DNA of 45,000 nucleotides from Butyribacter intestini (GTDB taxonomy: Bacteria; Bacillota; Clostridia; Lachnospirales; Lachnospiraceae): assembly GCA_001414325.1 (NCBI GenBank), contig LLKB01000001.1:398437-443436 (forward strand), given 5' to 3'. The number at the start of each line of letters is the position of its first letter. Position 1 is the first letter of the stretch. The notes under the pieces are model-generated. The model did no database searches. It had not been told where the DNA came from and saw nothing but the letters and a program-made list of their open reading frames with translations. Shown piece by piece: positions 33,543-43,161 of this stretch. The translations under genes were made by a program, and so were the position numbers.

Positions 33543-33573
33543 TTTTAATAAAAATGAAAATGAAAGGCGTGTT

Positions 33574-34077
33574 ATGGCTCAGAAAATAGTTGAGATTGCG
33601 GATTTAAAAACAGGTGGAAAAAATGATGAGCTGGTTACTTATGCACTTGGTTCATGTGTCGGGATATGTATGTACGATGAAGGGCTGCATATAGGTGGAC
33701 TGCTGCACGCAATGCTCCCCGATGCTTATGCCGGGTCTATGGAACATATGGATGGTCGTCGGGATATGTGCCCTGAAAGATATGTAAATACAGGAATTGA
33801 AAGATTATACAAAACATTATGTGTCCGTGGAGCAGACAGTGGAAATTTAAAAGTAAAAATTATTGGTGGTGCCAATATGTTTAGTTTTGATTTTTCGGAT
33901 AAAAATATGGACATAGGAACCCAGAATGTTATACAATCAAAGAGGATACTTTCAGAAATGGGGATACCGGTTGTTGCACAGATGACCGGGGGAACGGTTG
34001 GCAGAACCATTAAGTTTTATCCGGGAGATGCAAGAGTGGAGATAAGTGCAACAGATGGAACTAAACATATTATTTAG
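33574..34077 (+). CDS. cheD: Chemoreceptor glutamine deamidase CheD
   Basis: CheD deamidates glutamines in chemoreceptors and, with CheC, tunes adaptation. Catalytic residues are visible: T22, C28 in YALGSCVG and H45 in GLLHAMLPDA. The remaining conserved KVKIIGGANMF and TGGTVGRTI blocks are also present, and the 167-residue length is normal. AAAGGCG precedes ATG 33574, right after a MITE. No other che genes are adjacent. The only receptor-like gene in the window is the PocR protein. Confidence 0.96.
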   Translation: MAQKIVEIADLKTGGKNDELVTYALGSCVGICMYDEGLHIGGLLHAMLPDAYAGSMEHMDGRRDMCPERYVNTGIERLYKTLCVRGADSGNLKVKIIGGANMFSFDFSDKNMDIGTQNVIQSKRILSEMGIPVVAQMTGGTVGRTIKFYPGDARVEISATDGTKHII

Positions 34078-34143
34078 CAGGTGTTTGCGAAACTAATTAT
34101 ATGTTGTGTTAATCGCAGGTTATGATAGTTTCGCAAACGCCTA
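34078..34143. mobile_element. MITE family A, short copy
   Basis: A 66-bp element with ends AGGTGTTTGCGAAACTA and TAGTTTCGCAAACGCCTA, without the inner element of the long copies. It directly follows the cheD stop codon. Confidence 0.75.
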
Positions 34144-34173
34144 AAAATTATTTGGATAAGAAAGGAGCATACA

Positions 34174-34470
34174 ATGGTAAAACATATTATTTTGTGGCAG
34201 TTAAAAGAGGATATTGAGGATAAAGAGAGTGTAAAAAAGGGAATTAAAGAAAATCTTGAGTCGCTTGTGGGAAAAGTACCGGGACTTTTAAAGGTTAATG
34301 TTGTAATTGACGGACTTGGCTCGTCAAATGCTGATGTTATGCTCGATTGTGAGCTTGACAGTGAGGAGTCGCTTAAAGGTTATCAGAAGCATCCGGCTCA
34401 TGTTGCCGTGGCAGACACTTATGTAAGACCGTACACGGCGGTAAGGATGTGTATGGATTATGAAATTTAA
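34174..34470 (+). CDS. Dabb-domain (stress-responsive A/B barrel) protein
   Basis: A 98-residue ferredoxin-like Dabb protein. It begins MVKHIILWQLKED and has VPGLLKVNVVIDGL, SNADVMLDCELDSEESLKGY and HPAHVAVADTYVRPYTAVR, the usual core of the domain, ending at the C-terminal strand. Members form dimers and often remain of unknown function. AGAAAGGAGC precedes ATG 34174. Confidence 0.9.
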   Translation: MVKHIILWQLKEDIEDKESVKKGIKENLESLVGKVPGLLKVNVVIDGLGSSNADVMLDCELDSEESLKGYQKHPAHVAVADTYVRPYTAVRMCMDYEI

Positions 34471-34471
34471 C

Positions 34472-34616
34472 AGTAGCAGACAGCAGAGCGTACCACGAAT
34501 ATCTGCCTTGTTGCAAATCTTACAGGCAGTCCGATGATGGGGCTGCCTGTAATCATTAATCATATCATATGTTTTAGACAAGTGGAACGGATATTCACAA
34601 TTTGCACTGCTACTCC
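34472..34616. repeat. Triple-nested palindrome
   Basis: AGTAGCAG/CTGCTACT (8 bp) encloses GAATATC/GATATTC (7 bp), which encloses TTACAGGCAG/CTGCCTGTAA (10 bp). It directly borders a family C MITE on its right. The inner stem has no T-run, so it is not a plain terminator. No second copy is seen in the window. Confidence 0.5.
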
Positions 34617-34799
34617 GTAACAGTTCAGCCTTTCATTTCTTACATTCATAAACCTGCCAGCGAGCTGTCAGTCGCTGCTTTGCAGCTTATGTTTACTCAT
34701 TTCAGAAATGAAAGGCTATTCTACCATAAAAAGGTACTTAACAATATAATGAACAAGCTCATTGTATTGCCAATTATCTTTTTATGGCTGAACTGTTAC
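34617..34799. mobile_element. MITE family C, copy 2
   Basis: A 183-bp element whose 14-bp ends GTAACAGTTCAGCC / GGCTGAACTGTTAC pair perfectly. Inner arms around AATATAATGA/TCATTGTATT also pair. After it, 34800-35009 is AT-rich, with no feature other than the ribosome site of the next gene. Confidence 0.85.
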
Positions 34800-35009
34800 G
34801 CTGTTCCTTGGTAATATTAAAATTACGCAAGGATTAAAGCAGGCAGCAATATAGAAATCTTTATCATTAGATGGAGTATAAATCCTTTAAGACCAACAAA
34901 AAAATGAATTAGTAAATTATCTGCGAACAAAAATGTAAATGTACAACTAAAAACAGCAAATCATAAATACATAACAAAAAGAAAGAGAAATAGTAAGGAT
35001 AACAATGGA

Positions 35010-35657
35010 ATGAACAGTAACAACATAAATGACAATGATAACGGCAAGGATGACCAAAATGTGCTGTGTGACAGCATATATCAGAGAAGAAGCATAAGAA
35101 AGTATAAGAAAGATGAGATTTCAGGCGAGATACTTGAAAAAATCCTTGATGCGGCGAGAGTTGCACCGTCAGGTAAAAACAGACAGCCGTGGAAATTTCT
35201 TGTATATGGCGGTGAAGAAAAGAAAGAAATTTTAAAAAAGATGCGTGCAGGCATAAAGCGTGAGTTAAAAGAACCTTTGTTTAAAGACTCAAAAAGACTG
35301 CTGCCGGATGCGGACAACACGCTTCGCATTATGATGAGTGCACCTATAGTGGTATTTGTATTAAATACAAACGGTGTAAGTCCTATGGAAACGATAGATA
35401 TGGACGGCAGATTTACGGAGATATGTGATAGTCTCTCAATCGGTGCGGCAATAGAAAATATGTTGCTTCGTGCACAGCAGCTTGGTATCGGTTCGCTTTG
35501 GATAGGCAATACCTGTTTCGCCTATAAAGAACTTACGGATTACATAGGCAGGAGTGGACAGCTTATCGGAGCGGTTGCACTTGGATATCCCGATGAAAGT
35601 CCTGATGCAAGACCACGCAAAAAACTTAAGGATATTGTAGAGTATCATATCGGGTAG
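35010..35657 (+). CDS. Nitroreductase-family flavoprotein
   Basis: A 215-residue FMN-dependent nitroreductase-fold protein. FMN contacts are RRSIRKYK (residues 27-34), APSGKNRQPWKFLVY (51-65) and GIGSLWIGNTC (about 160-170). The first 18 residues are Asn/Asp-rich and precede the fold. The ribosome site AAGGATAACAATGG is modest. Substrate unknown; such enzymes reduce nitroaromatics, quinones or act in flavin destruction. Confidence 0.9.
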   Translation: MNSNNINDNDNGKDDQNVLCDSIYQRRSIRKYKKDEISGEILEKILDAARVAPSGKNRQPWKFLVYGGEEKKEILKKMRAGIKRELKEPLFKDSKRLLPDADNTLRIMMSAPIVVFVLNTNGVSPMETIDMDGRFTEICDSLSIGAAIENMLLRAQQLGIGSLWIGNTCFAYKELTDYIGRSGQLIGAVALGYPDESPDARPRKKLKDIVEYHIG

Positions 35658-35810
35658 AAAGGCATATGATTTTGGGATTATCAATATATAATTTGTTGTA
35701 TCATTGATAGAAGTCACTGATACAGTACGCTATATTTAAGATCGGATTAAAAATAAATCGTTGCTGACCGTACCGTAGTTGTAAACAATAACAATAAGTC
35801 GATTTTAATC

Positions 35811-35861
35811 ACTTCCGGGGAAGTCTTGTTTCTTGTAGTAAAAAATGTAAAGTGGTATTAT
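35811..35861 (+). promoter_or_regulatory. Candidate glgP promoter with dyad
   Basis: TTGTAG (35833-35838), 17 nt, TATTAT (35856-35861). An ACTTCC/GGAAGT dyad (35811-35824) lies just upstream. The transcript would run through a MITE (35956-36119) and a hairpin repeat before glgP. The remaining bases from 35658 hold nothing else that I can support. Confidence 0.4.
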
Positions 35862-35955
35862 AAAGATGTAATTGTCAAAAACAGACAGTCATGTAGCAAC
35901 CCGTGGTATCAGTTTTGTTAAATGACATTTTGACAAAAGTTATTGATACATTACA

Positions 35956-36119
35956 CTAGTGTACTGACCTGTTCACATTTAGCTAAATAACTTGCCTGAA
36001 TTTTCATCTGCTGCGTTGTCATCAATTGCCGTAGCCCGCTACGGCTCATTCTTCCGCCTTGTAGAATGAAAAATTCATTCTGCGTCATTTGGCTAAATAG
36101 CAACATGCCATTACACTGG
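35956..36119. mobile_element. MITE family B, copy 2
   Basis: A 164-bp relative of 33365-33527, with the left end CTAGTGTACTGACCTG intact and the right end decayed to CATTACACTGG. The inner CCGTAGCCCGCTACGG hairpin is conserved. Confidence 0.8.
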
Positions 36120-36173
36120 ATAATAAGTGAAAAAGTATGGACAGTATCAGATAATATATGTCCGGCACAATAG

Positions 36174-36217
36174 TGTGCTCTCGAAATGTTTCGTTTTGAG
36201 AAGATACCGAGAGTACA
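36174..36217 (+). repeat. 5-prime UTR hairpin, copy 3 (before glgP)
   Basis: TGTGCTCTCG pairs with CGAGAGTACA (10 bp, one G-U) around an AAATGTTTCGTTTTGAGAAG core. It ends 23 nt before the glgP start, exactly as before nfo. Confidence 0.65.
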
Positions 36218-36240
36218 TCAATAAAGAAAGGTAGGAGAGT

Positions 36241-38487
36241 ATGTACGAAAACGAAATTGAAAATATCGCATCACGCGGTACAAATGAAGAAATTTATTAC
36301 GGTTTATTAGAGCTTACTAAAAATGCAATGCAGCAGAGGGGAAAGATTGAGGGAAAGAAGAAACTCTATTATATCTCAGCAGAGTTTCTTATAGGAAAGC
36401 TTTTATCAAACAATCTTATAAATCTTGGACTTTATGACCAGGTAGAAGATGCTCTTAAAAAGCATGGAAAGAGCATGGCGGAGATTGAGGAGATTGAGCC
36501 TGAACCATCACTTGGAAACGGCGGACTCGGAAGACTTGCCGCCTGCTTCCTCGACTCTATAGCAACGCTTGGTTTAAACGGTGACGGTGTCGGAATAAAT
36601 TACCATCTCGGACTTTTCAAACAGGAGTTTGATAAAAATCTTCAGAAAGAAGTTCCAAACCCATGGATAAAGGACAAAAGCTGGCTTAGAAGAACAGATA
36701 CAAGCTATGAGGTCATTTTTGGCGGACTTAGAGTAAATTCAGTTATGTATGAGATAGATGTGACTGGTTATGATAATAAGTGCAATACATTAAAACTTTT
36801 TGATATTGACAGCGTTGATGAAAATATCGTTCAGGGAGAAAGCATTTATTTCAACAAAGAGGATATAAGAAAAAATCTTACATTGTTCCTCTATCCTGAT
36901 GACAGTGACTATCAGGGACAGCTCCTTAGAATATACCAGCAGTATTTCATGGTAAGCAATGCCGCACAGCTTATTATTGATGAAGCGGCTGCAAAGGGAA
37001 GTAATCTCTATGACCTTGCCGATTATGCGGTTGTCCAGATAAACGATACACATCCTACGATGGTAATCCCTGAACTTATCAGACTTCTTGTCAAGAAAGG
37101 CATTGATATGGACAAGGCAATCGATATAGTAAGCAGTATGTGTGCATACACAAACCACACGATACTTGCGGAAGCACTTGAAAAATGGCCTGTTTGGTTC
37201 CTTGACAAAGTTGTTCCACAGCTTATGCCTATCATTAAGATGCTTGATGTAAAAGTAAAAGAAAAATATAATAACAATCCTGAACTTGCAATTATAGATG
37301 AAAATCAGCAGGTGCACATGGCAAGGATAGATATGCATTATGGATTTAGTGTAAACGGTGTTGCCGCACTTCATACTGAAATCCTTAAAAACAGCGAGTT
37401 AAAACCGTTTTATGATATTTATCCAAACAAATTTAACAATAAGACAAACGGTATAACATTTAGAAGATGGCTTCTTCACAGCAACCATGAACTTACCGGG
37501 CTTATCTCATCAAAGATAGGTGACGGCTTTAAGAAAGATGCAAATGAACTTGAAAAACTTATGCAGTTTAAGGATGATGAAGCCGTACTTAAAGCAATTA
37601 CCGATATAAAAATGACTAAGAAGAAAGAATTTAAAGATTATCTTCTTAAGAAAGAAAATATTGAGATAGATGAAAACTCTATTATAGATGTTCAGGTAAA
37701 GAGACTTCATGAGTATAAGAGACAGCAGATGAATGCACTATATATTATTCATAAATATATGGATATAAAGGCAGGTAACAAACCGGCAAGACCGATTACA
37801 TTTGTATTTGGAGCAAAGGCGGCACCGGCATACACTATCGCTAAAGACATTATTCATCTTATACTCTGTCTGTCAAAAGTTATAGAGAATGATCCTGAGG
37901 TAAGCCCATACCTTAAAGTGGTAATGCTTGAAAATTACAATGTAACATATGCAGAGAAGATAATACCGGCAGCAGATATTTCAGAGCAGATTTCGCTTGC
38001 ATCAAAAGAAGCCAGCGGAACGAGCAACATGAAATTTATGTTAAACGGTGCCGTGACTCTTGGAACAGAGGATGGTGCAAATGTCGAGATACATGAACTT
38101 GTAGGCGATGATAATATCTATATATTTGGTGAAAAGAGTGATACGGTTATTGAGCATTATGCAAAAGCCGATTATTCAGCAGAAAAGATTTATGATGAAG
38201 ATCCGGAGATAGCAAAACTTGTTGACTTTATCATTGATAAAAAGATGTTTGCGGTCGGAAATAAGAAGAGTCTTATCAGACTTTACATGGAGATAGTGAC
38301 AAAAGATTGGTTTATGACACTATTAGACATAAAAGATTATATCCGTGTCAAAGAGCAGGTGTTTAAGGATTATGAGGACAGAGCTGCATGGAGCAGAAAA
38401 ATGATAAAGAATATAGCTATGGCAGGTTTCTTCTCATCTGACAGAACGATAGCACAGTACAATGATGACATATGGCATCTTGACTAG
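36241..38487 (+). CDS. glgP: Glycogen/maltodextrin phosphorylase
   Basis: GlgP releases glucose 1-phosphate from the non-reducing ends of glycogen or maltodextrin. The 748-residue protein has [13 protein letters not shown], the [16 protein letters not shown] and [11 protein letters not shown] blocks near residues 90-125, [11 protein letters not shown] near 484 and the PLP lysine K598 in [10 protein letters not shown]. It is shorter than the 800-840 residues of most family members, mainly through a short N terminus, so the allosteric site is probably absent. AAAGGTAGGAG precedes ATG 36241. It heads a unit with a small membrane protein and pfk. Confidence 0.97.
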   Translation: MYENEIENIASRGTNEEIYYGLLELTKNAMQQRGKIEGKKKLYYISAEFLIGKLLSNNLINLGLYDQVEDALKKHGKSMAEIEEIEPEPSLGNGGLGRLAACFLDSIATLGLNGDGVGINYHLGLFKQEFDKNLQKEVPNPWIKDKSWLRRTDTSYEVIFGGLRVNSVMYEIDVTGYDNKCNTLKLFDIDSVDENIVQGESIYFNKEDIRKNLTLFLYPDDSDYQGQLLRIYQQYFMVSNAAQLIIDEAAAKGSNLYDLADYAVVQINDTHPTMVIPELIRLLVKKGIDMDKAIDIVSSMCAYTNHTILAEALEKWPVWFLDKVVPQLMPIIKMLDVKVKEKYNNNPELAIIDENQQVHMARIDMHYGFSVNGVAALHTEILKNSELKPFYDIYPNKFNNKTNGITFRRWLLHSNHELTGLISSKIGDGFKKDANELEKLMQFKDDEAVLKAITDIKMTKKKEFKDYLLKKENIEIDENSIIDVQVKRLHEYKRQQMNALYIIHKYMDIKAGNKPARPITFVFGAKAAPAYTIAKDIIHLILCLSKVIENDPEVSPYLKVVMLENYNVTYAEKIIPAADISEQISLASKEASGTSNMKFMLNGAVTLGTEDGANVEIHELVGDDNIYIFGEKSDTVIEHYAKADYSAEKIYDEDPEIAKLVDFIIDKKMFAVGNKKSLIRLYMEIVTKDWFMTLLDIKDYIRVKEQVFKDYEDRAAWSRKMIKNIAMAGFFSSDRTIAQYNDDIWHLD

Positions 38488-38500
38488 AACGGTATGTAAA

Positions 38501-38668
38501 ATGAATGTAAAATCTATTGTATCGCCCGAAGTATTGTTTATAATGTTACTTGTAGCAGCGGCGGGATATTTTATAATGAGTAAAATAGTAAATAAGAAAT
38601 ACGGTTATACTAAGAAAAGAGAAAAAGAACTGGAAAATATTGATGAAAAGAAAGGCGGCAGTTTATGA
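38501..38668 (+). CDS. Small single-span membrane protein
   Basis: A 55-residue protein with one hydrophobic helix (PEVLFIMLLVAAAGYFIM, residues 9-26) and a strongly charged tail rich in Lys and Glu. The ATG at 38501 has a poor ribosome site. The stop overlaps the pfk start as ATGA, so it is probably translated and coupled. Function unknown. Confidence 0.6.
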   Translation: MNVKSIVSPEVLFIMLLVAAAGYFIMSKIVNKKYGYTKKREKELENIDEKKGGSL

Positions 38669-39738
38669 AGAAAATTGGATTTTTAACAAGCGGTGGAGAT
38701 TGCCAGAGCTTAAATGCAACTATGCGTGGTGTTGCAAAAACATTGTACCAGACATATTCTGATGTGGAGATTTACGGTATCATTGAGGGTTATAAAGGAC
38801 TTATCTATGGAAATTACAGAAAAATGAAACCGAGTGATTTTTCAGGGATTCTTACCGAGGGAGGAACCATAATCGGAACATCAAGACAGCCGTTTAAGAA
38901 GATGCGTGAGCCTGATGAGAACGGACTTGATAAAGTTGAGGCAATGAAGTCAAACTACAGAAAGTGGGGACTTGACTGTCTTGTAATACTTGGCGGAAAC
39001 GGTACTCATAAGACAGCAAACCTTTTGAGTGAGGAGGGCTTAAATGTAGTCACACTTCCAAAAACTATCGACAATGACATCTGGGGAACAGATATAACAT
39101 TTGGTTTCCAGAGTGCCGTAAACATAGCTACAAATGCGATAGACTGTATTCACACGACAGCCGCATCGCACAGCAGGGTATTTATTGTCGAGGTTATGGG
39201 TCATAAAGTAGGCTGGCTTACACTTCATGCCGGAATTGCAGGAGGGGCAGATATAATTCTTCTTCCTGAGATACCATATGACATAAATTCGGTTGTTGCA
39301 GCACTTGACAAGAGAACAAAAGAGGGAAAGCGTTTTTCAATCCTTGCAGTAGCAGAAGGGGCAATATCAAAAGAAGATGCAGCACTTTCAAAGAAAGAAC
39401 TTAAGGCAAAGAGAAAGGCAAATCCATATCCGTCAATATCTTATCAGATAGGAAAAGAGATTGAGGAGAGAACGGGACAGGAAGTAAGGATTACAGTTCC
39501 CGGACATATGCAGCGTGGTGGCGAGCCTTGCCCATATGACAGAGTTATATCGAGCAGACTAGGTGCGGCAGCAGCAAGACTTATCATCAAAGAAAAATAT
39601 GGTTATATGGTAGGTTTTAAAGATGGCGAGATAGTTCCGGTTCCGCTTGGTGAGGTAGCAGGAAAACTTAAGATGGTCGATCCTGACTCGTCAATAATAA
39701 AAGAAGCAAAAGGTTTAGGAATCTGTTTCGGGGATTAA
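38665..39738 (+). CDS. pfkA: 6-phosphofructokinase
   Basis: Phosphofructokinase makes fructose 1,6-bisphosphate. The 357-residue protein has LTSGGDCQSLNATMRG at the N terminus, LGGNGTHKTA near residue 113, PKTIDNDIWGTD near 131 and PGHMQRGGEPCPYDR near 274. In E. coli numbering, position 104 is Gly (as in ATP enzymes), position 124 is Lys (as in PPi enzymes), and the Mg-binding Asp103 is Asn. Donor use is therefore uncertain. ATGA overlap with the previous gene couples it to the glgP unit. Confidence 0.95.
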   Translation: MKKIGFLTSGGDCQSLNATMRGVAKTLYQTYSDVEIYGIIEGYKGLIYGNYRKMKPSDFSGILTEGGTIIGTSRQPFKKMREPDENGLDKVEAMKSNYRKWGLDCLVILGGNGTHKTANLLSEEGLNVVTLPKTIDNDIWGTDITFGFQSAVNIATNAIDCIHTTAASHSRVFIVEVMGHKVGWLTLHAGIAGGADIILLPEIPYDINSVVAALDKRTKEGKRFSILAVAEGAISKEDAALSKKELKAKRKANPYPSISYQIGKEIEERTGQEVRITVPGHMQRGGEPCPYDRVISSRLGAAAARLIIKEKYGYMVGFKDGEIVPVPLGEVAGKLKMVDPDSSIIKEAKGLGICFGD

Positions 39739-39770
39739 ATGGATTTCAGTTTTGAAAACTAAGAAATAAA

Positions 39771-39791
39771 GGGGCAATCCAAGGTTGCCCC
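39771..39791 (+). terminator. Hairpin between pfk and dnaX
   Basis: GGGGCAA pairs with TTGCCCC, followed by TAAATTT. The weak T-run makes partial read-through into dnaX likely. Confidence 0.55.
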
Positions 39792-39815
39792 TAAATTTAC
39801 CTAAAAAGGAGTATT

Positions 39816-41423
39816 ATGTCTTATACGGCTTTATACAGAAAATTCCGTCCCGGTGAATTTGACGAGGTAAAGGGACAGGATCATATAGTTACAACTTTAA
39901 AAAATGAGATAAGGACTGACCGTATCGGGCATGCTTATCTTTTTTGCGGTACAAGGGGAACCGGTAAGACAACGGTTGCTAAGATACTTGCAAAAGCAGT
40001 CAATTGTGAACATCCGGTAGACGGAAGTCCCTGCGGTGAGTGTGAGATGTGCAAAAAGATAAGCAGCCAGACTTCGATGAATGTTATTGAGATGGATGCG
40101 GCATCAAACAACAGCGTAGATGATATAAGAGAGATAATAGATGAGGTACAGTATTCTCCGGCAGAGGGAAAATATAAGGTATATATTATCGATGAGGTTC
40201 ATATGTTATCAGCGGCGGCATTTAACGCACTGCTTAAAACTCTCGAGGAGCCGCCGGCATATGTTATATTCATATTGGCTACCACTGAGGCACACAAGAT
40301 ACCTATAACGATATTGTCAAGATGCCAGCGTTACGACTTCAAGAGAATATCAATAGACACGATAGCCGACAGATTAAAAGACCTTATGCAGCGTGAGCAG
40401 ATAGAAGTGGAGGAGAAAGCACTTAGATATATTGCAAAAGTCGCAGACGGCTCAATGCGTGATGCACTCAGCCTTTTAGACCAGTGTATAGCTTTTTACC
40501 TCGGTGAAAAACTTACATACGATAAAGCTATAGAAGTGCTTGGTGCAGTCGATACGGCGGTATATAGCCGTATGTTTAACTGCATGGCAGAACTTGATGT
40601 TATGGGTTGTGTAAAACTTCTTGACGAGATAATGATATCGGGCAGGGATTTAAATCAGTTTATAACAGGTCTTATATGGTATTTGAGAAACCTTATGATA
40701 ATATCAGTGTCATCAGCCGGGCGTGAGATGGTCGATGCGTCAACCGAACAGCTTGAACAGATGGAACAGGAAACAAAAAAAGTTGACGAGACAGGTCTTA
40801 TAAGGTATATTCGTATATTATCAGAGTTATCGAATCAGATAAAATATGCAACTCAGAAGCGTGTACTTACCGAGGTTACTTTTGTAAAGCTCTGTGTACC
40901 TCAGATGGAGAAAAACACGCAGGATGACAGTGTTATTGCAAGGCTTGATGCTTTAGAAAAGAAGCTTGAAAATGGCATTGTAGTAAATTCTTCAAGTGCA
41001 GAAAATATGGATACAGTTTATGCTGCAAAAGCCAATAAAGAGACGCCTGAGGAAAATAAGCCTAAGGTGGAACTTCCCAAGATGGTATCGGATGACATGA
41101 AAAAGATAAATGAAAAGTGGGGACAGATAGTCTCAGGATTGTCAGTTACTGCTAAGTCATTTTTGTCACCGGACATATGCAAAAAGACAGTATCACAGGA
41201 TGGGCAGACCCTTATATTGCAATTTACGGATGCGACGGCAGAAGCGTATTTCAATATGGACGAGAAGAAAAATCTTGATGAATTAAAAATTCTCATATCA
41301 AATATCGTAGGAGTTGATGCCGGGATAATGGTAGAACTTGTAAGTCCTGAGCAGAGCAGAAATTCTCTGGATTTATCTGATTTAATCGATAAAATAAACT
41401 TTGATGTGCAGTTTAAAAAATAA
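39816..41423 (+). CDS. dnaX: DNA polymerase III subunit gamma/tau
   Basis: DnaX is the AAA+ motor of the clamp loader. The 535-residue protein begins with LYRKFRPGEFDEVKGQDHIV; Walker A GTRGTGKTT lies at residues 46-54, the zinc module CEHPVDGSPCGECEMC near 64-79, Walker B YIIDEVHML near 127-135 and the SRC motif LSRCQRYDF near 168-176. The C-terminal 170 residues are the tau part. AAAAGGAGT precedes ATG 39816. The order dnaX-ybaB-recR is the standard one of Firmicutes. Confidence 0.98.
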   Translation: MSYTALYRKFRPGEFDEVKGQDHIVTTLKNEIRTDRIGHAYLFCGTRGTGKTTVAKILAKAVNCEHPVDGSPCGECEMCKKISSQTSMNVIEMDAASNNSVDDIREIIDEVQYSPAEGKYKVYIIDEVHMLSAAAFNALLKTLEEPPAYVIFILATTEAHKIPITILSRCQRYDFKRISIDTIADRLKDLMQREQIEVEEKALRYIAKVADGSMRDALSLLDQCIAFYLGEKLTYDKAIEVLGAVDTAVYSRMFNCMAELDVMGCVKLLDEIMISGRDLNQFITGLIWYLRNLMIISVSSAGREMVDASTEQLEQMEQETKKVDETGLIRYIRILSELSNQIKYATQKRVLTEVTFVKLCVPQMEKNTQDDSVIARLDALEKKLENGIVVNSSSAENMDTVYAAKANKETPEENKPKVELPKMVSDDMKKINEKWGQIVSGLSVTAKSFLSPDICKKTVSQDGQTLILQFTDATAEAYFNMDEKKNLDELKILISNIVGVDAGIMVELVSPEQSRNSLDLSDLIDKINFDVQFKK

Positions 41424-41512
41424 AGGACTGGATGAAATTTAATAATGCTTCCGAAATGAAAGTCAGGAAGATAAAAACAGTCAACAAAAAATAATTTATG
41501 GAGGAAGATAGA

Positions 41513-41866
41513 ATGGCAAAGAGAGGTGGATTTCCAGGTGGCGGAATGCCGGGAAATATGAACAATCTTATGAAACAGGCTCAGCGTATGCAGAGACAGA
41601 TGGAAGAAAAGACGAAGGAAATGGAAGAAAAAGAGTGGGAAGCAACAGCCGGCGGTGGAGCTGTAACGGTTAAAATTTCCGGAAAGAAAGAAGTTTTATC
41701 AGTAAAACTCGACCCTGAAGTTGTTGATCCTGACGATATAGAGATGCTTGAAGATCTTATAGTAGCTGCAACAAATGAAGCACTCCGCAAAGTAGAAGAA
41801 GAAAGTTCGGAAATGATGTCAGCACTTACAGGTGGACTTGGCGGAGGCCTCGGAGGTCTGTTCTAA
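41513..41866 (+). CDS. YbaB/EbfC nucleoid-associated protein
   Basis: A 117-residue DNA-binding protein of the YbaB/EbfC family. [20 protein letters not shown] forms the first helix, [21 protein letters not shown] the sheet, and [19 protein letters not shown] the second helix. The ends are glycine-rich ([11 protein letters not shown] and GGLGGGLGG). I start at ATG 41513 with GGAGGAAGA upstream; ATG 41498 is before that site. recR follows after 1 nt. Confidence 0.96.
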   Translation: MAKRGGFPGGGMPGNMNNLMKQAQRMQRQMEEKTKEMEEKEWEATAGGGAVTVKISGKKEVLSVKLDPEVVDPDDIEMLEDLIVAATNEALRKVEEESSEMMSALTGGLGGGLGGLF

Positions 41867-41867
41867 G

Positions 41868-42464
41868 ATGGATTTTTACAGTTCGCAGATATTAAATCTT
41901 GTTGAGCAGCTCTCACATTTGCCGGGTATAGGAAATAAATCGGCACAAAGACTTGCGTTTCATATACTAAATATGCCGCAGGAGCAGGTCAAGGGGCTTG
42001 CCGATGCAATGACAAACGCAAAGAAAAATGTAAAATATTGCAAGGAATGCTGCACATATACGGATGATGAACTTTGTCCTATATGTGCTAATCCTAAGCG
42101 CAATCATAAGCAGATAATGGTCGTTGAAAACACGAGAGATTTGGCTGCTTATGAAAAAACAGGAAAATATGAGGGAGTGTACCATGTGCTTCACGGAGCA
42201 ATCTCACCAATGGCGGGCATAGGACCGCAGGATATAAGACTCAGTGAACTTATGGTGCGGCTTCAGAAAGATGTGGACGAAGTCATAGTTGCCACCAATA
42301 AAACGCTTGAGGGTGACACGACAGCAACATATATAAGCAAACTTATAAAGCCGCTGGGGGTGAAAGTGAGCCGTATTGCAAGTGGAGTTCCTATAGGGGG
42401 AGATTTAGAGTATATTGACGAGATTACGCTTTATCGAGCTTTAGAGGGGCGTACAGACATGTAA
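41868..42464 (+). CDS. recR: Recombination mediator RecR
   Basis: RecR acts with RecO and RecF to load RecA at gaps. The 198-residue protein has the helix-hairpin-helix LPGIGNKSAQRLAFHIL (residues 18-34), the zinc finger CKECCTYTDDELCPIC (57-72) and the Toprim domain starting IMVVE with HGAISPMAGIGP and NKTLEGDTTATYI. ATG 41868 is one base after ybaB, with GGAGG inside that gene. Its 3-prime end overlaps yyaC on the other strand by 34 nt. Confidence 0.98.
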   Translation: MDFYSSQILNLVEQLSHLPGIGNKSAQRLAFHILNMPQEQVKGLADAMTNAKKNVKYCKECCTYTDDELCPICANPKRNHKQIMVVENTRDLAAYEKTGKYEGVYHVLHGAISPMAGIGPQDIRLSELMVRLQKDVDEVIVATNKTLEGDTTATYISKLIKPLGVKVSRIASGVPIGGDLEYIDEITLYRALEGRTDM

Positions 42465-43000
42465 AGACCGCTGGAGATAAAATCAGCAAGCCTCATGACA
42501 GTGTTAAGGTGTGTTGTCTGCAAAGTTGCAATATTATTGATACCGCTTTCATTAACGATTCCGGTAATATAAATATCACCCACCTGCGGAAGACTCTTTC
42601 CCGTGCCTATGCCGGGAGAAAGCGAGCCTTTACCGAGAGTGACACAACCCACATGAGAGTTTGTACCAAGAGAAGAATCAAGAGCAATGATGTACGGATT
42701 TCGTATAGTTGCTCTTATTTTTTTTATCGTCGTATTGAGATTTTTTGCATGAACGGGATTATTCAAAGTGCCATATATGGAAATATCTGAACTTTTTAAA
42801 AGAGATGAAAGTTTATGACCGACAAGCGGACCAAGACAATCTCCTATGACTCTGTCAGAACCAATACAAAGTATGACAAGATGTTTATTTAAAGAAAAAC
42901 ATTCTTTATAACAGCTTTTTAAAGTGTGTATAAAATGAAAAGAAGCAAGAGAGGTTTCAGGGTTAAAATAAGAGACTTTAGTTTCTTTTAACATATTCAT
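42431..43000 (-). CDS. yyaC: YyaC-family spore protein (GPR-like fold)
   Basis: A 189-residue protein of the sporulation group TIGR02841 (YyaC), related in fold to the germination protease GPR. LVILCIGSDRVIGDCLGPLVG, GTLNNPVHAKNL, IIALDSSLG and GDIYITGIVNESG are its conserved blocks. The start is MNMLKE at 43000; the longer frame to 43093 adds a false hydrophobic lead. On the minus strand GAATA, 17 nt, AATATTA lies just upstream (about 43030-43058), similar to sigma-G promoters. Confidence 0.93.
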   Translation of the reverse strand: MNMLKETKVSYFNPETSLASFHFIHTLKSCYKECFSLNKHLVILCIGSDRVIGDCLGPLVGHKLSSLLKSSDISIYGTLNNPVHAKNLNTTIKKIRATIRNPYIIALDSSLGTNSHVGCVTLGKGSLSPGIGTGKSLPQVGDIYITGIVNESGINNIATLQTTHLNTVMRLADFISSGLYMSVRPSKAR

Positions 43001-43161
43001 TAAAATTATCCAACCTTTCAAAAAAGATATTATATAAATAATATTCCACATAAAAATAAAAATATTCATTAACCAGGTGAGGGATTTTGACAAAATTTTT
43101 CTGTCGGAAATGTTATCGTAATCCTAAAAGAGTACATGGTAAAGGATAGGGGGATGAAATT

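Noticed and set aside
39739-39815. Small SRP RNA gene, often found next to dnaX
   Set aside because: Only a GGGGCAA/TTGCCCC hairpin is present; there is no SRP Alu or tetraloop helix 8 sequence.
43001-43093. Hydrophobic N-terminal extension of YyaC, like a signal anchor
   Set aside because: YyaC proteins are soluble, the DNA is AT-rich promoter-like sequence, and the family start fits MNMLKE.
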